Positions 35,331 to 46,158 of a stretch of 64,000 bases of DNA are shown one piece after another. The translations under genes were made by a program, and so were the position numbers. How positions within the stretch are numbered: position 1 is the first letter of the stretch; each line of letters starts with the position of its first letter. The DNA comes from Moniliella sp. 'wahieum' (lineage: Eukaryota; Basidiomycota; Moniliellomycetes; Moniliellales; Moniliellaceae): assembly GCA_003971905.1 (NCBI GenBank), contig RSEE01000108.1, forward strand, positions 124,001-188,000, given 5' to 3'. The notes below the pieces were generated by a model. It did no database searches. It had not been told where the DNA came from and saw only the letters and a program-made list of their open reading frames with translations.

Positions 35331-35410
35331 GACCCCTACCCGATTTGAACGGATGACCTTGAGGAGTCCCATCGCTGGAATCTCACGCGCTACCGCTGCG
35401 CCAAGAGGCC
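35331..35410 (-). tRNA. tRNA-Trp (anticodon CCA) with intron, second copy
   Basis: Reads on the minus strand as the same 80-nt tRNA-Trp as the copy at 35011-35090. The only difference I see is one C to T change in the intron. The two copies face each other tail to tail, about 240 bp apart. No clear T run follows this copy directly on the minus strand. Confidence 0.88.
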
Positions 35411-35858
35411 TTTGTTGGCGGCGGTCAATTCCTTCGAGTACACCAACAAAGTAGTGGATTTTGGTTGTATTCTGTTTTGCATGTCTACCAGTTGTGCAGG
35501 GCTTTGCTTGGTGCATCGTGGCTACCCACCGATTGGGATGCCGTCGCCAGAGCTGGGTAATGCTGGAGTTCTGGGCCCCCACTCGCATGGACGCTTGCTG
35601 GGTGGCAGTAGGCGGCCACTGGAGGCGACTTGCGTGGAAGCTTGAGGCTGGACTCGTGGACTCGGCATGCGCAGGCAAAAGAGAGTGTGCTTACGGCATG
35701 CCGGCCGTGTGCTTACGTCAGGCGGCAAGGCGCAGGGTGCGCTGAGCTGCCGCGGGGTGATGCATGGTGATGCATGACGAGTCGGCCGCCTGGCTACTGC
35801 GCACACTGGGCGGCCGCCGTCACATCTGCCCCACCACCCCCGATCCGCCAACTTCGCC
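35411..35858. other. Rab GTPase promoter region
   Basis: No gene is seen. About 100 bp ahead of the GTPase start is a doubled ggtgatgcat word (35757-35776), similar to blocks before other genes in this window. Confidence 0.45.
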
Positions 35859-36625
<767 letters not shown>

Positions 36626-36933
36626 ACGTTTTCTGTTCTCCTATTTTTTTGTCGCGAATGGATCCGTGCTTGCATTGGACAGTATACTTGGCGTGGGAAT
36701 CCCTTCTGCCTCCTCAGAGGATTGGTCCTTGCTCCCACAGCGACAGGGATTTGGATTCGTCGCGCCTGGCCGCCCGGCACTGAGTCGGCGGTGATTCAAT
36801 TGTGACTGGCCACTGACGAAGGCATCTCAGTCATCGTTGTGTTGATCTGGATAGTTGGTCCGGGTATGGGGCACGTGTCAACTGCTGGGCCGATCGAACT
36901 GAGGTGGTCAACTGGTGTAGGTGGACAAAAAAT
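36626..36933. other. Intergenic between Rab gene and tRNA-Leu
   Basis: About 300 bp with the 3' end of the GTPase gene. A T run lies at 36641-36650. No gene is seen. Confidence 0.45.
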
Positions 36934-37034
36934 GACGAGAGTGGGATTCGAACCCACGCCCCGGAGGACTGCGGTTAGGGGCCCTATACAGGAACACCTT
37001 AACACAGCGCGTTAGACCACTTCGCTATCTCGCT
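36934..37034 (-). tRNA. tRNA-Leu (anticodon AAG) with intron
   Basis: Reads on the minus strand as a class II tRNA of 101 nt. T arm GTGGG-TTCGAAT-CCCAC, D stem GCG/CGC with loop AAGTGGTCTAA typical of Leu tRNAs, anticodon stem CTGTG pairing with CGCAG, loop starting TTAAGG with AAG at 34-36, then an intron of about 22 nt after position 37. A long variable arm TCCTCCGGGGC is present. The acceptor stem AGCGAGA/TCTCGTC has one mismatch at the first pair, possibly a base error. A T/A-rich stretch follows on the minus strand. Confidence 0.88.
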
Positions 37035-39010
37035 GCTTCTTGAAATCCATTAAGGTTGAACACTAATAGGCCCTGTCTCGCAATATGGTATGGCCAAAAA
37101 AGAAAGATCTTAACATCCATCCTTATTTTTGGGTACATGTCATTCTTCCTACAAACTGCCTTGTCTAGCAATCGAGGAAACTTTTCTTAAAGCAGCAGAC
37201 GCCTCTTTGTGTACCATCTTGCAGACCGCACCTCTGACGTGCATTTCCCTCGAGACAGGTGTTGTCCCAACCTCCCTCCCGAATCAATCGTTCTTCGTTC
37301 CAAGTCCCATTCACCAAGTATACTACACCCACAGTTCGTGTGAGCTTCAAGCTCCTCCCTACGTGCCTCCTCTGTTCCTCCTCGTCATCTTCCACGATCA
37401 CAGTCCATTCAACACGTCACAGTCCTGCGACTGGGTATTAGGTTGTGGTGTCCACACACTTGATGTATTGATGCCTTGATGCCTTCATGGCAAACCAGGA
37501 AATACAAAGTATATTGGTGAGGAGCCGGCCGACGGATGTACGATAGTCTGCGGTTACTAAATGGGGTGTACAACAACAGCCGAACACGTTCCGGCTTTCA
37601 TGATAACGAAGCGATTGATGACGGGGGTGAGCGAGGGCCGCTGTGGGAGGACGACGGAGGAATGCACCCAGCTTCCGCAATTCACGTTTCCAACAACGGG
37701 TCAAAGCGCAACGCGGAGAGAAAAGACTGGGCGTGGCAGACATGCATGCGCGCAGCGTCTTCGGACGAAGAACCATTTCCCATCGGCTCACTTTGTGTCT
37801 TCCCCTCCACGGGTGTCATCATCTTTTCCTGGCAATCTTTATTGCCGGCGTAGTACCCTCCCATGTCGTCGTCCCAGCAGGGAAGAACGGGGCTTTAGTC
37901 CGTCCCAGGTACTCGTGGCGGACTTGTCGCCAGACACTTGCTCCAGCAGCCCTGCGTGTGCTTGGGTTCCATCATCGAGAGATTGTGTGGACCAAAAAAG
38001 ATGATGTCGGACGGTGGCTGAGCCTCAGCAATCAGGCTGGTTGCTCATTGCTGAAATGGAGGGGCCCAAGTGCACAATCGCATACGTTTGCAATGTTGAA
38101 ACCACCCCGGCCCGAAAGACGTGCGCAGAACAGCTGGGCACGTAATGCGTTTACCCCCACCCTCTCTGTCTATCTCCCAGACACGCCTGGTCGTAGGTCT
38201 TCAGTTGCCGCTGGGTGCGCACACGCGCAAGGTGGCGGCGATAAGAAAGGAGGCCAAAGCGAGCACGTATAAACCGACTAGGTACCTCACCCGTCGTCCA
38301 GCATCCGGTCCCCTCCGCATCGCGTATTCTGCGTAGTTACTAATGGAGAAAGCCGGCTTTCTCTTGTTGGCGTAGAGTGCATATGTGTTGTCCTCTCCGT
38401 CCGTACGACAGGCACCCCCACAAAACACTCAACTCTGCCGTTCACACTCTTCCAATGGGAACATCCTGCATCAGGTTCCCATAGCGTAGGACACTCTTTC
38501 GGACCTGAATCCCCGGAGTAGGCCGCGAGCAATCTCAAGGGCTTTTCCGGTGTACCGTGCACCGTGTAAAAGCAATAGCAACAGTATACGGAGGCTGGTC
38601 TGGTACAGCCTATTCACACTGAGCTGTTGCGATGCGGCTTGGCTTGGCTCAGTGTACATGCGGATACCTCGCTGCGCACGGCTTCTTAGCACGTCAGCGT
38701 TACCTTTCCTCTTATTATACTCGGCCTGCAGCTTGCCCGCACCATTACGTGGCGTGGGTCCATGCACAGCAGAACATAACGGACCTACCATGAAAGCCAT
38801 CTGTGCAGCATCGATCTGACGGCGAAAGATTAATCCATCAGTGCGAACAAAATGATCAATCGCTACAACCGCCTTCCCCGGAACTGTCCCACGAATCCTC
38901 TGCAAGTTAGCTATCTCCGAGACTATAGGCACCAAGAGCCCCTGTCCGGGTCCATCTCAAGGGCGCCATAGTGAAAGCCATGGACGAGAGCAAGGGAGAA
39001 TGTTGAGTAG
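37035..39010. other. Gene-poor region
   Basis: About 2 kb without a recognisable gene. Several frames of 100-200 codons overlap at 37438-38272 but share no family features. The last 100 bp is the promoter of the dioxygenase gene. Confidence 0.4.
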
Positions 39011-39018
39011 TATATAAA
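39011..39018 (+). promoter_or_regulatory. TATA box of the dioxygenase gene
   Basis: TATATAAA lies 96 bp upstream of the ATG at 39114. A pyrimidine-rich stretch with short CA words (39040-39110) follows, as expected for a transcription start and leader. Confidence 0.6.
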
Positions 39019-39113
39019 GACGACAGGTAGAAGAAGCACACATCCCTTTTCATCACCTCCTTACCCCGCTCCGCTTATCCAGTTTCACCTCCTACACCTC
39101 CAGCATTTGCATC

Positions 39114-40704
39114 ATGGCCGCCATCGCAGTCCAGCCCGTTGCCCAGCCCACTTTTGGGGAGGGCAGTAAGCCGTCGTACGTGCCGCCTGTCTCGTCCAAG
39201 GATACGACGGCGCAGGCGACAAAGGCCGCTGTTCAGACCGAGTCCGTCAAGGCTCCTGATCCGACTGAAAAGGAGGCCAACACCAAGCTTGAGCTTGCGG
39301 ACTGGGTGAAGAACCAGATGGAGTTCCGTACTGGGAGCGGATCTACCCGGTGGAACAGCCCACGTTTGAGGAGGCAGCCAAGGGCCATCCTGAGGACCGC
39401 CGTGCCCCCCACCCGGACGAAGAGTTCCCCCTGTCGGAAGCGGGACCGGAGGAACGTGCGCGTCGTGCCAAGGAGTTGGATGACCTGAACCAAGTCAACT
39501 TTACCACGCCCGCTTGACGAGGACTTTGAGCCAGGGTACAAGTACGCCTGGGCTCTGCCTTGGTTTGACGAGCGGTACAAGTCGGACTACTTTAAGGACC
39601 AGCACTGGAAGCCGTTTGAGCATCGGGACGTGGGCTTGCGTGCGCTGTCGCACCCGGACCCCTTGGCCTTCCTCAAAAAGGAAGGTGTCAAGACGGAAGA
39701 GCTCTCGCCCGGTTCGGAACCAAGGTGTACGGCTTAGACCTCACCGCTCTCACTCCCGACGAGAAAGATGAGTTGGCACTGTACATTGCCCAGCGCGGTG
39801 GTGGTGTTTGAGGACCAGGACAAATTTATCGATCAGTCCCCCCAGGAACTCAAGGCGTATGGATACCATTTCTCCCCCAAGCAGCACCAGCATCAAGTGT
39901 CGGGCCAGCCGAAGGACCACCCCGAGTTCCACCTCGTCTATCGCTCGCCGCCCAACTGGCCCCTCGACTCGTATCGTGCTGCTGGCCGCTTTTCTAGCAA
40001 GGGTAAGTTCTTGTCATCCCTCCCCCGTCGCCCTATATATGCCCTATGTGTACCCAATGCGTTCAATTGCGTTGTACTCACCAACCCACCTTGCAGGCTG
40101 GCACTCGGATGTGTCGTTCGAAGCGCAGCCCGCTGGCACCACGGCCCTTTTCCTGTTTGACTCGCCCAAGAGCGGGGGGGACACGCTCTTCATTGACCAA
40201 GAAGAGACGCTCCGGCGCCTCTCGCCTTCCTTCCGTGCGTACCTCAGCACGCTCAAGGCCGAGCACGATGGTTTCCGCCAGGTGGAGCTGGCCAAGCAGA
40301 GCAAGCTCGGTGTGGCCCGCCGTCCGCCCGTGAGCAACGTGCACCCGGTCGTGCGCACCCACCCGGTCACGGGGCGCGAAAGCTTGTATGTGTCCGAATC
40401 GTTCACCAAGCGCATCGTCGGTGTCAAGGAGGAGGAAAGTGAAGCGATCTTGGGCCTGCTCAAGAAACTGGTCAACGAAACGCTGGATGCACAGGTCCGC
40501 GTTCAGTGGGGACCCAAGTCGGTCGTGTACTGGGACAACCGTCGCACGTTGCACTCAGCGTCGTACGCCAAGTCCGACAAGCCCGAGCGCCGCCACGGCG
40601 CGCGCATCACGCCCCAGGCCGAACGCCCGTTCTATGTTCCCCGTCCCGAGGGCTTCTTTGCCGAGCTGCGCGACGTCCAGCCGCCGCGCAAGCTTGCCGT
40701 GTAA
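39114..40704 (+). CDS. Fe(II)/2-oxoglutarate-dependent TauD/TfdA-family dioxygenase
   Basis: An oxygenase that couples 2-oxoglutarate decarboxylation to hydroxylation of a small acid; relatives act on taurine and other sulfonates (yeast Jlp1), but the substrate here is unknown. About 498 residues, two exons. After a variable N-terminus come WALPWFDERYKSDYF, DVGLRALSHPDPLAFL, GLDLTALTPDEKDELALYIAQRG and VVFEDQDKFIDQSP. The intron at 40003-40096 (gtaagt..ttgcag) falls directly before the iron-binding WHSDVSFE (His 40102-40104, Asp 40108-40110). Downstream are SGGDTLFID and the distal His in NRRTLHSASY (40552-40554), plus the 2-oxoglutarate-binding Arg region PERRHGARI. Frame changes lie near 39330, 39510, 39715 and 39790, all before the intron; the catalytic exon is clean. 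A TATA box is present upstream. Confidence 0.9.
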
Positions 40705-42334
40705 AGCGTTAAGCTCGGGGGGCCCGGGACTGCAAGTGTCCCACCTCGTAAAGTGGTCGATAGGCCGTTGTGGCAAATATATGGTGAATACCGTGCATTA
40801 CGCATTACACACTGTCAATTCTTCACGCATAGGCTGCATATAGCTGCCGCCTCTCTGTATACGAGGGTACGCCCTTTGATGGTTGTAACCTCGTCGAGCG
40901 CGAAGATCATTACTATAGGGTACTGCGAGAGGTTACAATCCGTGGCGGAAATGATCCGGATAATGCGGTCAGGGACTATATGGAGTTGACCAGGATACCT
41001 TGTAGTGTTGCACCGTGGCAGTGCTGTGAGTCGCACTACCCTAGTTAAGAGGTTTTTTGTTTTAGGCGTAGCCTGCGCCGCGCGCCCTATCCATGTAACT
41101 TTGTTCCAATTGTAAGCTGCTCGTGTGGTAGACACTGCTGGGGCATTCCTCTGTTTTTCCCTACCACCGCCACCTCTTCGCTCCATTCGTTACCTCGTTC
41201 TCGCTCATCTGCTTCTGGTGGCTCAGACCATGCCGTCTGCCTCTGCCGTAGTACGTAGCAACAGTAGAGCTATTATCGAGCCGGATGCTAAAGGCGGACT
41301 AGCTGTAAGTATCCGTATGGAAGATGGATCTGCATTATCACAACAGCTTTTTTCTGTCATATCTTCCACGTCTTTCTTTATTGGTGGGTGTGTGCTTCAC
41401 TGCGGCTTCACTCGCTTTTCACTGCTCTCCTTTTTCTGTGGAAGAATGTCAAGCTCTTGATCAAGAGGGGACCATGTCGCTTCTCTCGTTAGGCTTAGGA
41501 GAGGTAGCCGATGCGCTGAGGGTGTTGGTGGTTGGTGCCCGTGCTGGTGATATAGCGCCCGCAGGGGCAAAGTTGCTGATAGCACGCCAACAGTGAGTGT
41601 GGTTTGTTGGGGATGACCGATCTGATCGGTAGTGAACGTAGTGTAGTCGGGAGAGAGGATCGGAGAGAGGATGATGGATGATGCGGCCGCTTTCTGTCCC
41701 AACAGCTTTGGTGCGACGGAAGAATGGAAGAGGAAGCTGAAGGGTGGATTGTTGTGCTCGCATGTGGCAACACTGGCGCTGTGCTGGCGCTGAGGTGCTG
41801 GTGGCTATGGGAGCTGAGACAGGCCGAGCGGCCGGCGTGTGTCAGATGCGCCGGTGAAATTTGAAACGGGAAACTGGACAGGCCCAACCGGGACAACGCG
41901 TAGCCAGCAACCCTAAGGCAGGCATTTGTATTTACTCCAGAGCGCGGCTCGGCTGCCCCCGCGCTGCCCAGCTGGCCCGGCGGGCTGGGCGGCAGAGTTT
42001 GATTGGGAGCTGGGATGGGGACCACCACCGCCTGAGCACCGCACACCCCAGCACAGCAGCAGCCGCGCCCGCACCCGACCGCGCCCGACACGCGCTCTGT
42101 TGGGGTGCGGAGGTGCGGAGGTGCGGACGCGGGAGCGTGTGGCATGTTGTGAGGCCCCAGCGCGGCGGAAGAGGGAAGCTACTCATTCCCCTCCACCGGC
42201 ACTTGGCCACACGCCCGCTTCCCTTGCGGCTGGGTGCGTAGCTACGCGCTCCCGCAGCTCGTTCGCGTGGATATTGACGCGCGGCCTCATCAACTCACCC
42301 CCCCCACCACCAGCCGACGAGGGATGGGCCCACG
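40705..42334. other. Intergenic region
   Basis: About 1.6 kb. The 5' half is AT-richer. A possible short exon begins with ATG at 41230 and ends at a gtaagt donor at about 41307, and a frame at 41474-41596 follows, but no known family is visible and I do not call a gene. 41860-42330 is GC-rich and may be the leader of the next frame. Confidence 0.35.
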
Positions 42335-43392
42335 ATGTCCCTCGCGCACCGGCGTCCTCAGCCCCGTCCCCTCGCCCCTCTGACCACCACAAACGAACAC
42401 CACCTGCCCCCGTTCCCCCACGCCACCCGGCCCAAGCGTCCTCCCACCAGTCGCACCACCAAGGGCATCAGCAGTCGTCCCAGCAGTCGTCCCAGCAGTC
42501 GCCCCAGCAGTCGCCCCACTAGTCGTCCTACCAGTCGCCCCACCAGTCGCCCCACCAGTCGCCCCACCAGCCGTCCTCCCAGCCAGCCCTCCAGCCAGGC
42601 CCCAGCCGGCGGGCATCCGAGGTGGACCTTACTGCCTGGGACGCAGAGGGACGGGGCAGCATCCCAATCCCCCGTCCGCTCGGCGAGCCCGTACGCAAGA
42701 AGAAGCTTGTTCCGCGCGAGCCCGAGCCGGACCTGGAGAGCGATTGGGCCGCCTCCGATTCGGAATTCACGTCTTCTTCCGACGGGGAATCGGAATGGGA
42801 CGATCCGATGGGCATGGCGCGGTCGCTTGCGCTCGAGTTGGAGCTGGAGCGGGAACGGACGGATGGTCATCCAACCCAATGGATCTCCACAACCCCCTTG
42901 TCCCCCTTAACGCCCCTGCCCCCCTGGACAAGTTCGACCCTGACGCATCCGACCTTGCCCTCGGACGCGCGCCTTCCCTGGACACGCAGGAGCGCACCTC
43001 TGGTCCCTAAACTCTCGACACCATCCGACGGGATCGGTCCCGCTCCTCCCTTCTCTCCCACAGCAGGAGCACCAGCGCGCCTCGCCTCCTGCCACGCCCC
43101 CTCTATCGCATACAGACACGGGCACCCTCCGCATCCGCCTCCGCATCCGCCTCCACATCCGCATCCGCATCAGCATCAGCATCCGCATCCGCATCCGCAT
43201 CCGCATCCGCAGCCACATACACATACACATACACATACTCCCCCCCTGCCCCACCCACACGAGGCGTATGGTCCTTCTTTGGGTGGTACGACTAGACCCT
43301 TGCGGGCACGAGATGGTCGATGCTCAATGATCAATGAGTGGAGCATGCTGCGTGCCTCTGGCTATCTACATCCCCTGATCGGGGGTCGATGA
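42335..43392 (+). CDS. Hypothetical low-complexity protein with Arg-Pro-Ser/Thr-Ser repeats
   Basis: I do not recognise this protein. From ATG 42335 it reads SRPSSRPTSRP-type tetrapeptide repeats (about 42470-42590). After a frame change near 42610 it continues as EVDLTAWDAEGRGSIPIPRP, KKKLVPREPEPDLESDWAAS and a Ser/Asp/Glu-rich acidic patch (ESEWDDPMGMA). It ends in a His-Pro repeat tract coded by catccg repeats and a stop at 43392. The central acidic and basic patches look like real coding sequence, because several Asp/Glu residues survive in GC-rich DNA. The C-terminal third could be noncoding microsatellite. It may be a disordered regulatory protein. Confidence 0.35.
42465..42590. repeat. 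12-bp tandem repeat, cccaccagtcgc-like
   Basis: About ten degenerate 12-bp units coding for SRPx in the hypothetical protein frame. Units shift gradually from cagcagtcgt to caccagtcgc, so it is an expanding minisatellite. Confidence 0.9.
43126..43238. repeat. (CATCCG)n and (ACATAC)n microsatellites
   Basis: Compound simple repeat: about 14 CATCCG-type units with some CATCAG, then four ACATAC units. Confidence 0.9.
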
Positions 43393-43978
43393 TCGAGATG
43401 ATCCATCTTGGCTCCAAGCTCCAACTACTGTCACGGGTTGAATATGATGAATGGCTTGCATGTGGATTCACATTGTGGAGAGTGAGAGTGAGGATCGATG
43501 GATAGTGAATGCATATAGAAGCGAAAGGCGTGGACGTGGCGTCCCAGCGATCAACGCTTCGTAGCTCCCACGGTCAGTACGCAGTCTGACTGCCCAGGGC
43601 TCAGACTGGAAGCTCCTTGGCCGTGTCCAAGGTGCTCAAGGCGCCGAACTGGTGGAAACTAAAGCGGAATGCCGCCTGTGGGAGAGAGACTAGATTCCGT
43701 TCTCGGGAGAAGACCTACAGGGCCTGATGCTCGAAAGAATGCAGAGAGAAGTTGATACTCCTTTTGCGAGACGGGCGTACCAGTAACGAAGAGAAGGTGA
43801 TTAACGATTCACCAGTACAGGCGAGGGCCAGCCTAGCGAGGGCCACGGGCCACAGCAGACGATAGGCGGGTGAGCAATGAGCACCGTCACGGGCCGGTCG
43901 CTGAGCCTGGCCGCAAGGGTGCAGTGGGGGCTGCCTGCGGGATGGGCGCCTGGATGGGGCGGCGAGGGTTTGGTGGAG
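43393..43978. other. Convergent intergenic region
   Basis: Between the hypothetical frame (+) and the transporter (-). It carries gatcgggggtcgatgatcgag words at 43377-43397 and no recognised gene. Confidence 0.4.
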
Positions 43979-46158
43979 CTAGAGCGGCGCCGCAGAAGGT
44001 TGGGGCTGAGCCTGGGCGCGGGCACGGGCGCGGCGCCAGTACGGCCCGCGCTGGCAAACCAGCAGGAAGCAGGGGATGCACAGCGCGCTCAGCCCGGCTA
44101 CCAGCACGTACGTCCATCCGGGCCCGAGTGCCGCCAGCACATACTCCACCACGGCCGCTGCCACTGCGCCGAGGCAGCAGCGCCACATGTTGTTGCACGC
44201 CGTACACCCCGCGCGCCGCCGGCAGGTAGTCCACCAGCATCGTCCCTGTGACCGCCATGAACTGCGCAATGGAGATGCCCACCAGGACAAGCATCGTGAT
44301 TGGCGCCACGGCCGGCGCATGCGTTTCTATGCACAGCCAAAGCCCACCTGGCCCGCAATCATCAGCGGCACAGCACAGTACAGCACAGGCAACCGCGCCT
44401 CCTCGAGCGGGAAGAGGACATCCACCGCTCCCTCATCTGTCCTACCCACCGCCGTGCTCCGAGTTGCATCCCTGCCTCCATCCCCATCCGGCCGGGAGCA
44501 GCTCTCTTCGCCTCTGCGTCGTCGTCCTCTGGGTCTCTACGCCCTGCCGCCGCTTGGGCTTGGGCTTGCTCTTGCTCGAACCGCCGTGCGCGCCGACGAT
44601 ACATCCAGTCCAGCAGCCGCCCCGTCGTGACGGAAGCCAAGCCATTCCCCACTCCACACGCGAGGAAGACCAAGCCGGTTCCCATGACTGAATAACCATA
44701 TTGACCCTGAAGATGCTCGCTACCGGTTGGATCACCATGTAGTAGGTTGCAAATGGGATTGCGTTGCCCAGGAGCATCAAGAGGACCTCAGGGTAGGCCA
44801 TGTAGCCCAGCGGACGTAACGTCTTGCGCACCTGTGCCCCCACACAATCCGTGCCCGGTCCCACGCCGAAGCGCGTTCCGGCAGCGCGGGACCGGCGGGC
44901 CAGCCGGGCCGCGGCGTGCCCGTGCGCTGCGTCGTGGTGGTCTTGCTGATCAGACGCCAGACCGCCTCGTGGAAGATGGTAGGCGGAGGGAGGGACCCGT
45001 TCCCGACGAGGGAGGGAACGCAGTGTTCTGCCACCGTAGGTCAGTGCCCCATCTATCGTCATCTCATCTCAGTTTGGTAAGGGAGGAGAGGCGGGGGGGG
45101 CTTACTCGGGCAAAAAGAAAATGAGGAGCAAAAGGCTGACGGAAGCCAAGATGAGGCAAAAGAGAAAGACGACGCGCCAATTGAAACGCGAGACCAGCGC
45201 GGCACCCAACAACGGACCCAACGCCGGTCCCAGTGCCAAGGTGGCATTGAGCATGCTCATAATCCCGCTCGATTCGCTGGGACGGTCATGTCGCCAATGG
45301 TACCCTGATGGCAAAAAATGTTTTGAGTCAGTCAGCTTGCCCCCTCTGCTTTGCGTTGCTTTGCTTTGCTTTGCTTTGCGTTGCTTTCCATGTCGCCTAC
45401 ACTCCAGATAGATGTGACGTACCGCACCAACGCTCACATGCTCGCTGACCCACTCGCTGCACGACGCGCAGAACGACAAGGCCAGCATACACTGCATGCT
45501 TGCTCTTCTCCGTCGCGTGGGGCAACGATAGAGCCCGGCAGTAGCCCACATAGAACAAGACACAGAATGTAGATGGGCCGACGACCTAGCGAGTCGGTGA
45601 GGCTCCCAATGAACAAGGGCTGATCCCTTGCGACAACATGAACGCTACAATCGAAAGGTTGATCGACTCGATGGAGGTACGAAGGTCCTAGACCAGCAGT
45701 CAGTTTTTCCCTGCCCCCCCCCCCAAAGTCGAAGGAATGGGTAACCCCTCCAACTCTCAACTCTCAACGCTCAACTCTCAACGTCCGCCGCAGCTGTGGG
45801 GAGGCAGCTTGGTAAATATTGACCGAGATGGGCGAGACGAACGCAGATAGCACGACAACCTTGTTGTTTGTTTGTTGTTTTAGTTAGTTAGTTTGGGAGC
45901 CTCCTTTGGGGCGGCTTGAGGTCCAGCTTCCGCTTCCCGCTTCGAGCTTCACCCAGGTATCGGCAGAAAGAGAAAGACAACAAACGTACAAAGATCCAAG
46001 CGCGATAGTGCGAACGAAGAGATGTGTAGGGCTCCTTTATTGGGGGCAGGATCTGCGGGGGGACATCTCCGCTCACTGGCAGGCTTGAACGGAAGCACTT
46101 GACCAATATCCTCTTCCGATGCGGGCGGGAGGGTGCCGCTGTCCCACGAATCGGGCAT
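43979..46158 (-). CDS. Major facilitator superfamily drug:H+ antiporter, DHA1 family
   Basis: A 12-helix plasma membrane exporter of the fungal Qdr/Dtr1-like group. Minus-strand order: a possible acidic N-terminal exon MPDSWDSGTLPPASEEDIG (start 46158, uncertain), helix 1 VVVLSAFVSPISVNIY (about 45810-45860), then after an intron IESINLSIVAFMLSQGIS, motif A GSLTDSLGRRPIYILCLVLC (about 45600), and a second intron (about 45306-45422). Next is MLNATLALGPALGPLLGAALVSRFNWRVVFLF (motif C) and the family signature TLRSLVGNGSLPPPTIFHEAVW after a third intron (about 45020-45112). Further helices GYMAYPEVLLMLLGNAIPFATYYM, ITMLVLVGISIAQFMAVTGTML and ACNNMWRC..GPGWTYVLVAGLS precede the stop at 43979. Frame changes near 45620, 44980, 44700, 44550, 44270 and 44210 are probably base errors. 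Confidence 0.83.
45350..45385. repeat. (TTTGC)n pentanucleotide repeat within a transporter intron
   Basis: Seven TTTGC/GTTGC units lie inside the intron at about 45306-45422 of the minus-strand transporter gene. Confidence 0.85.
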
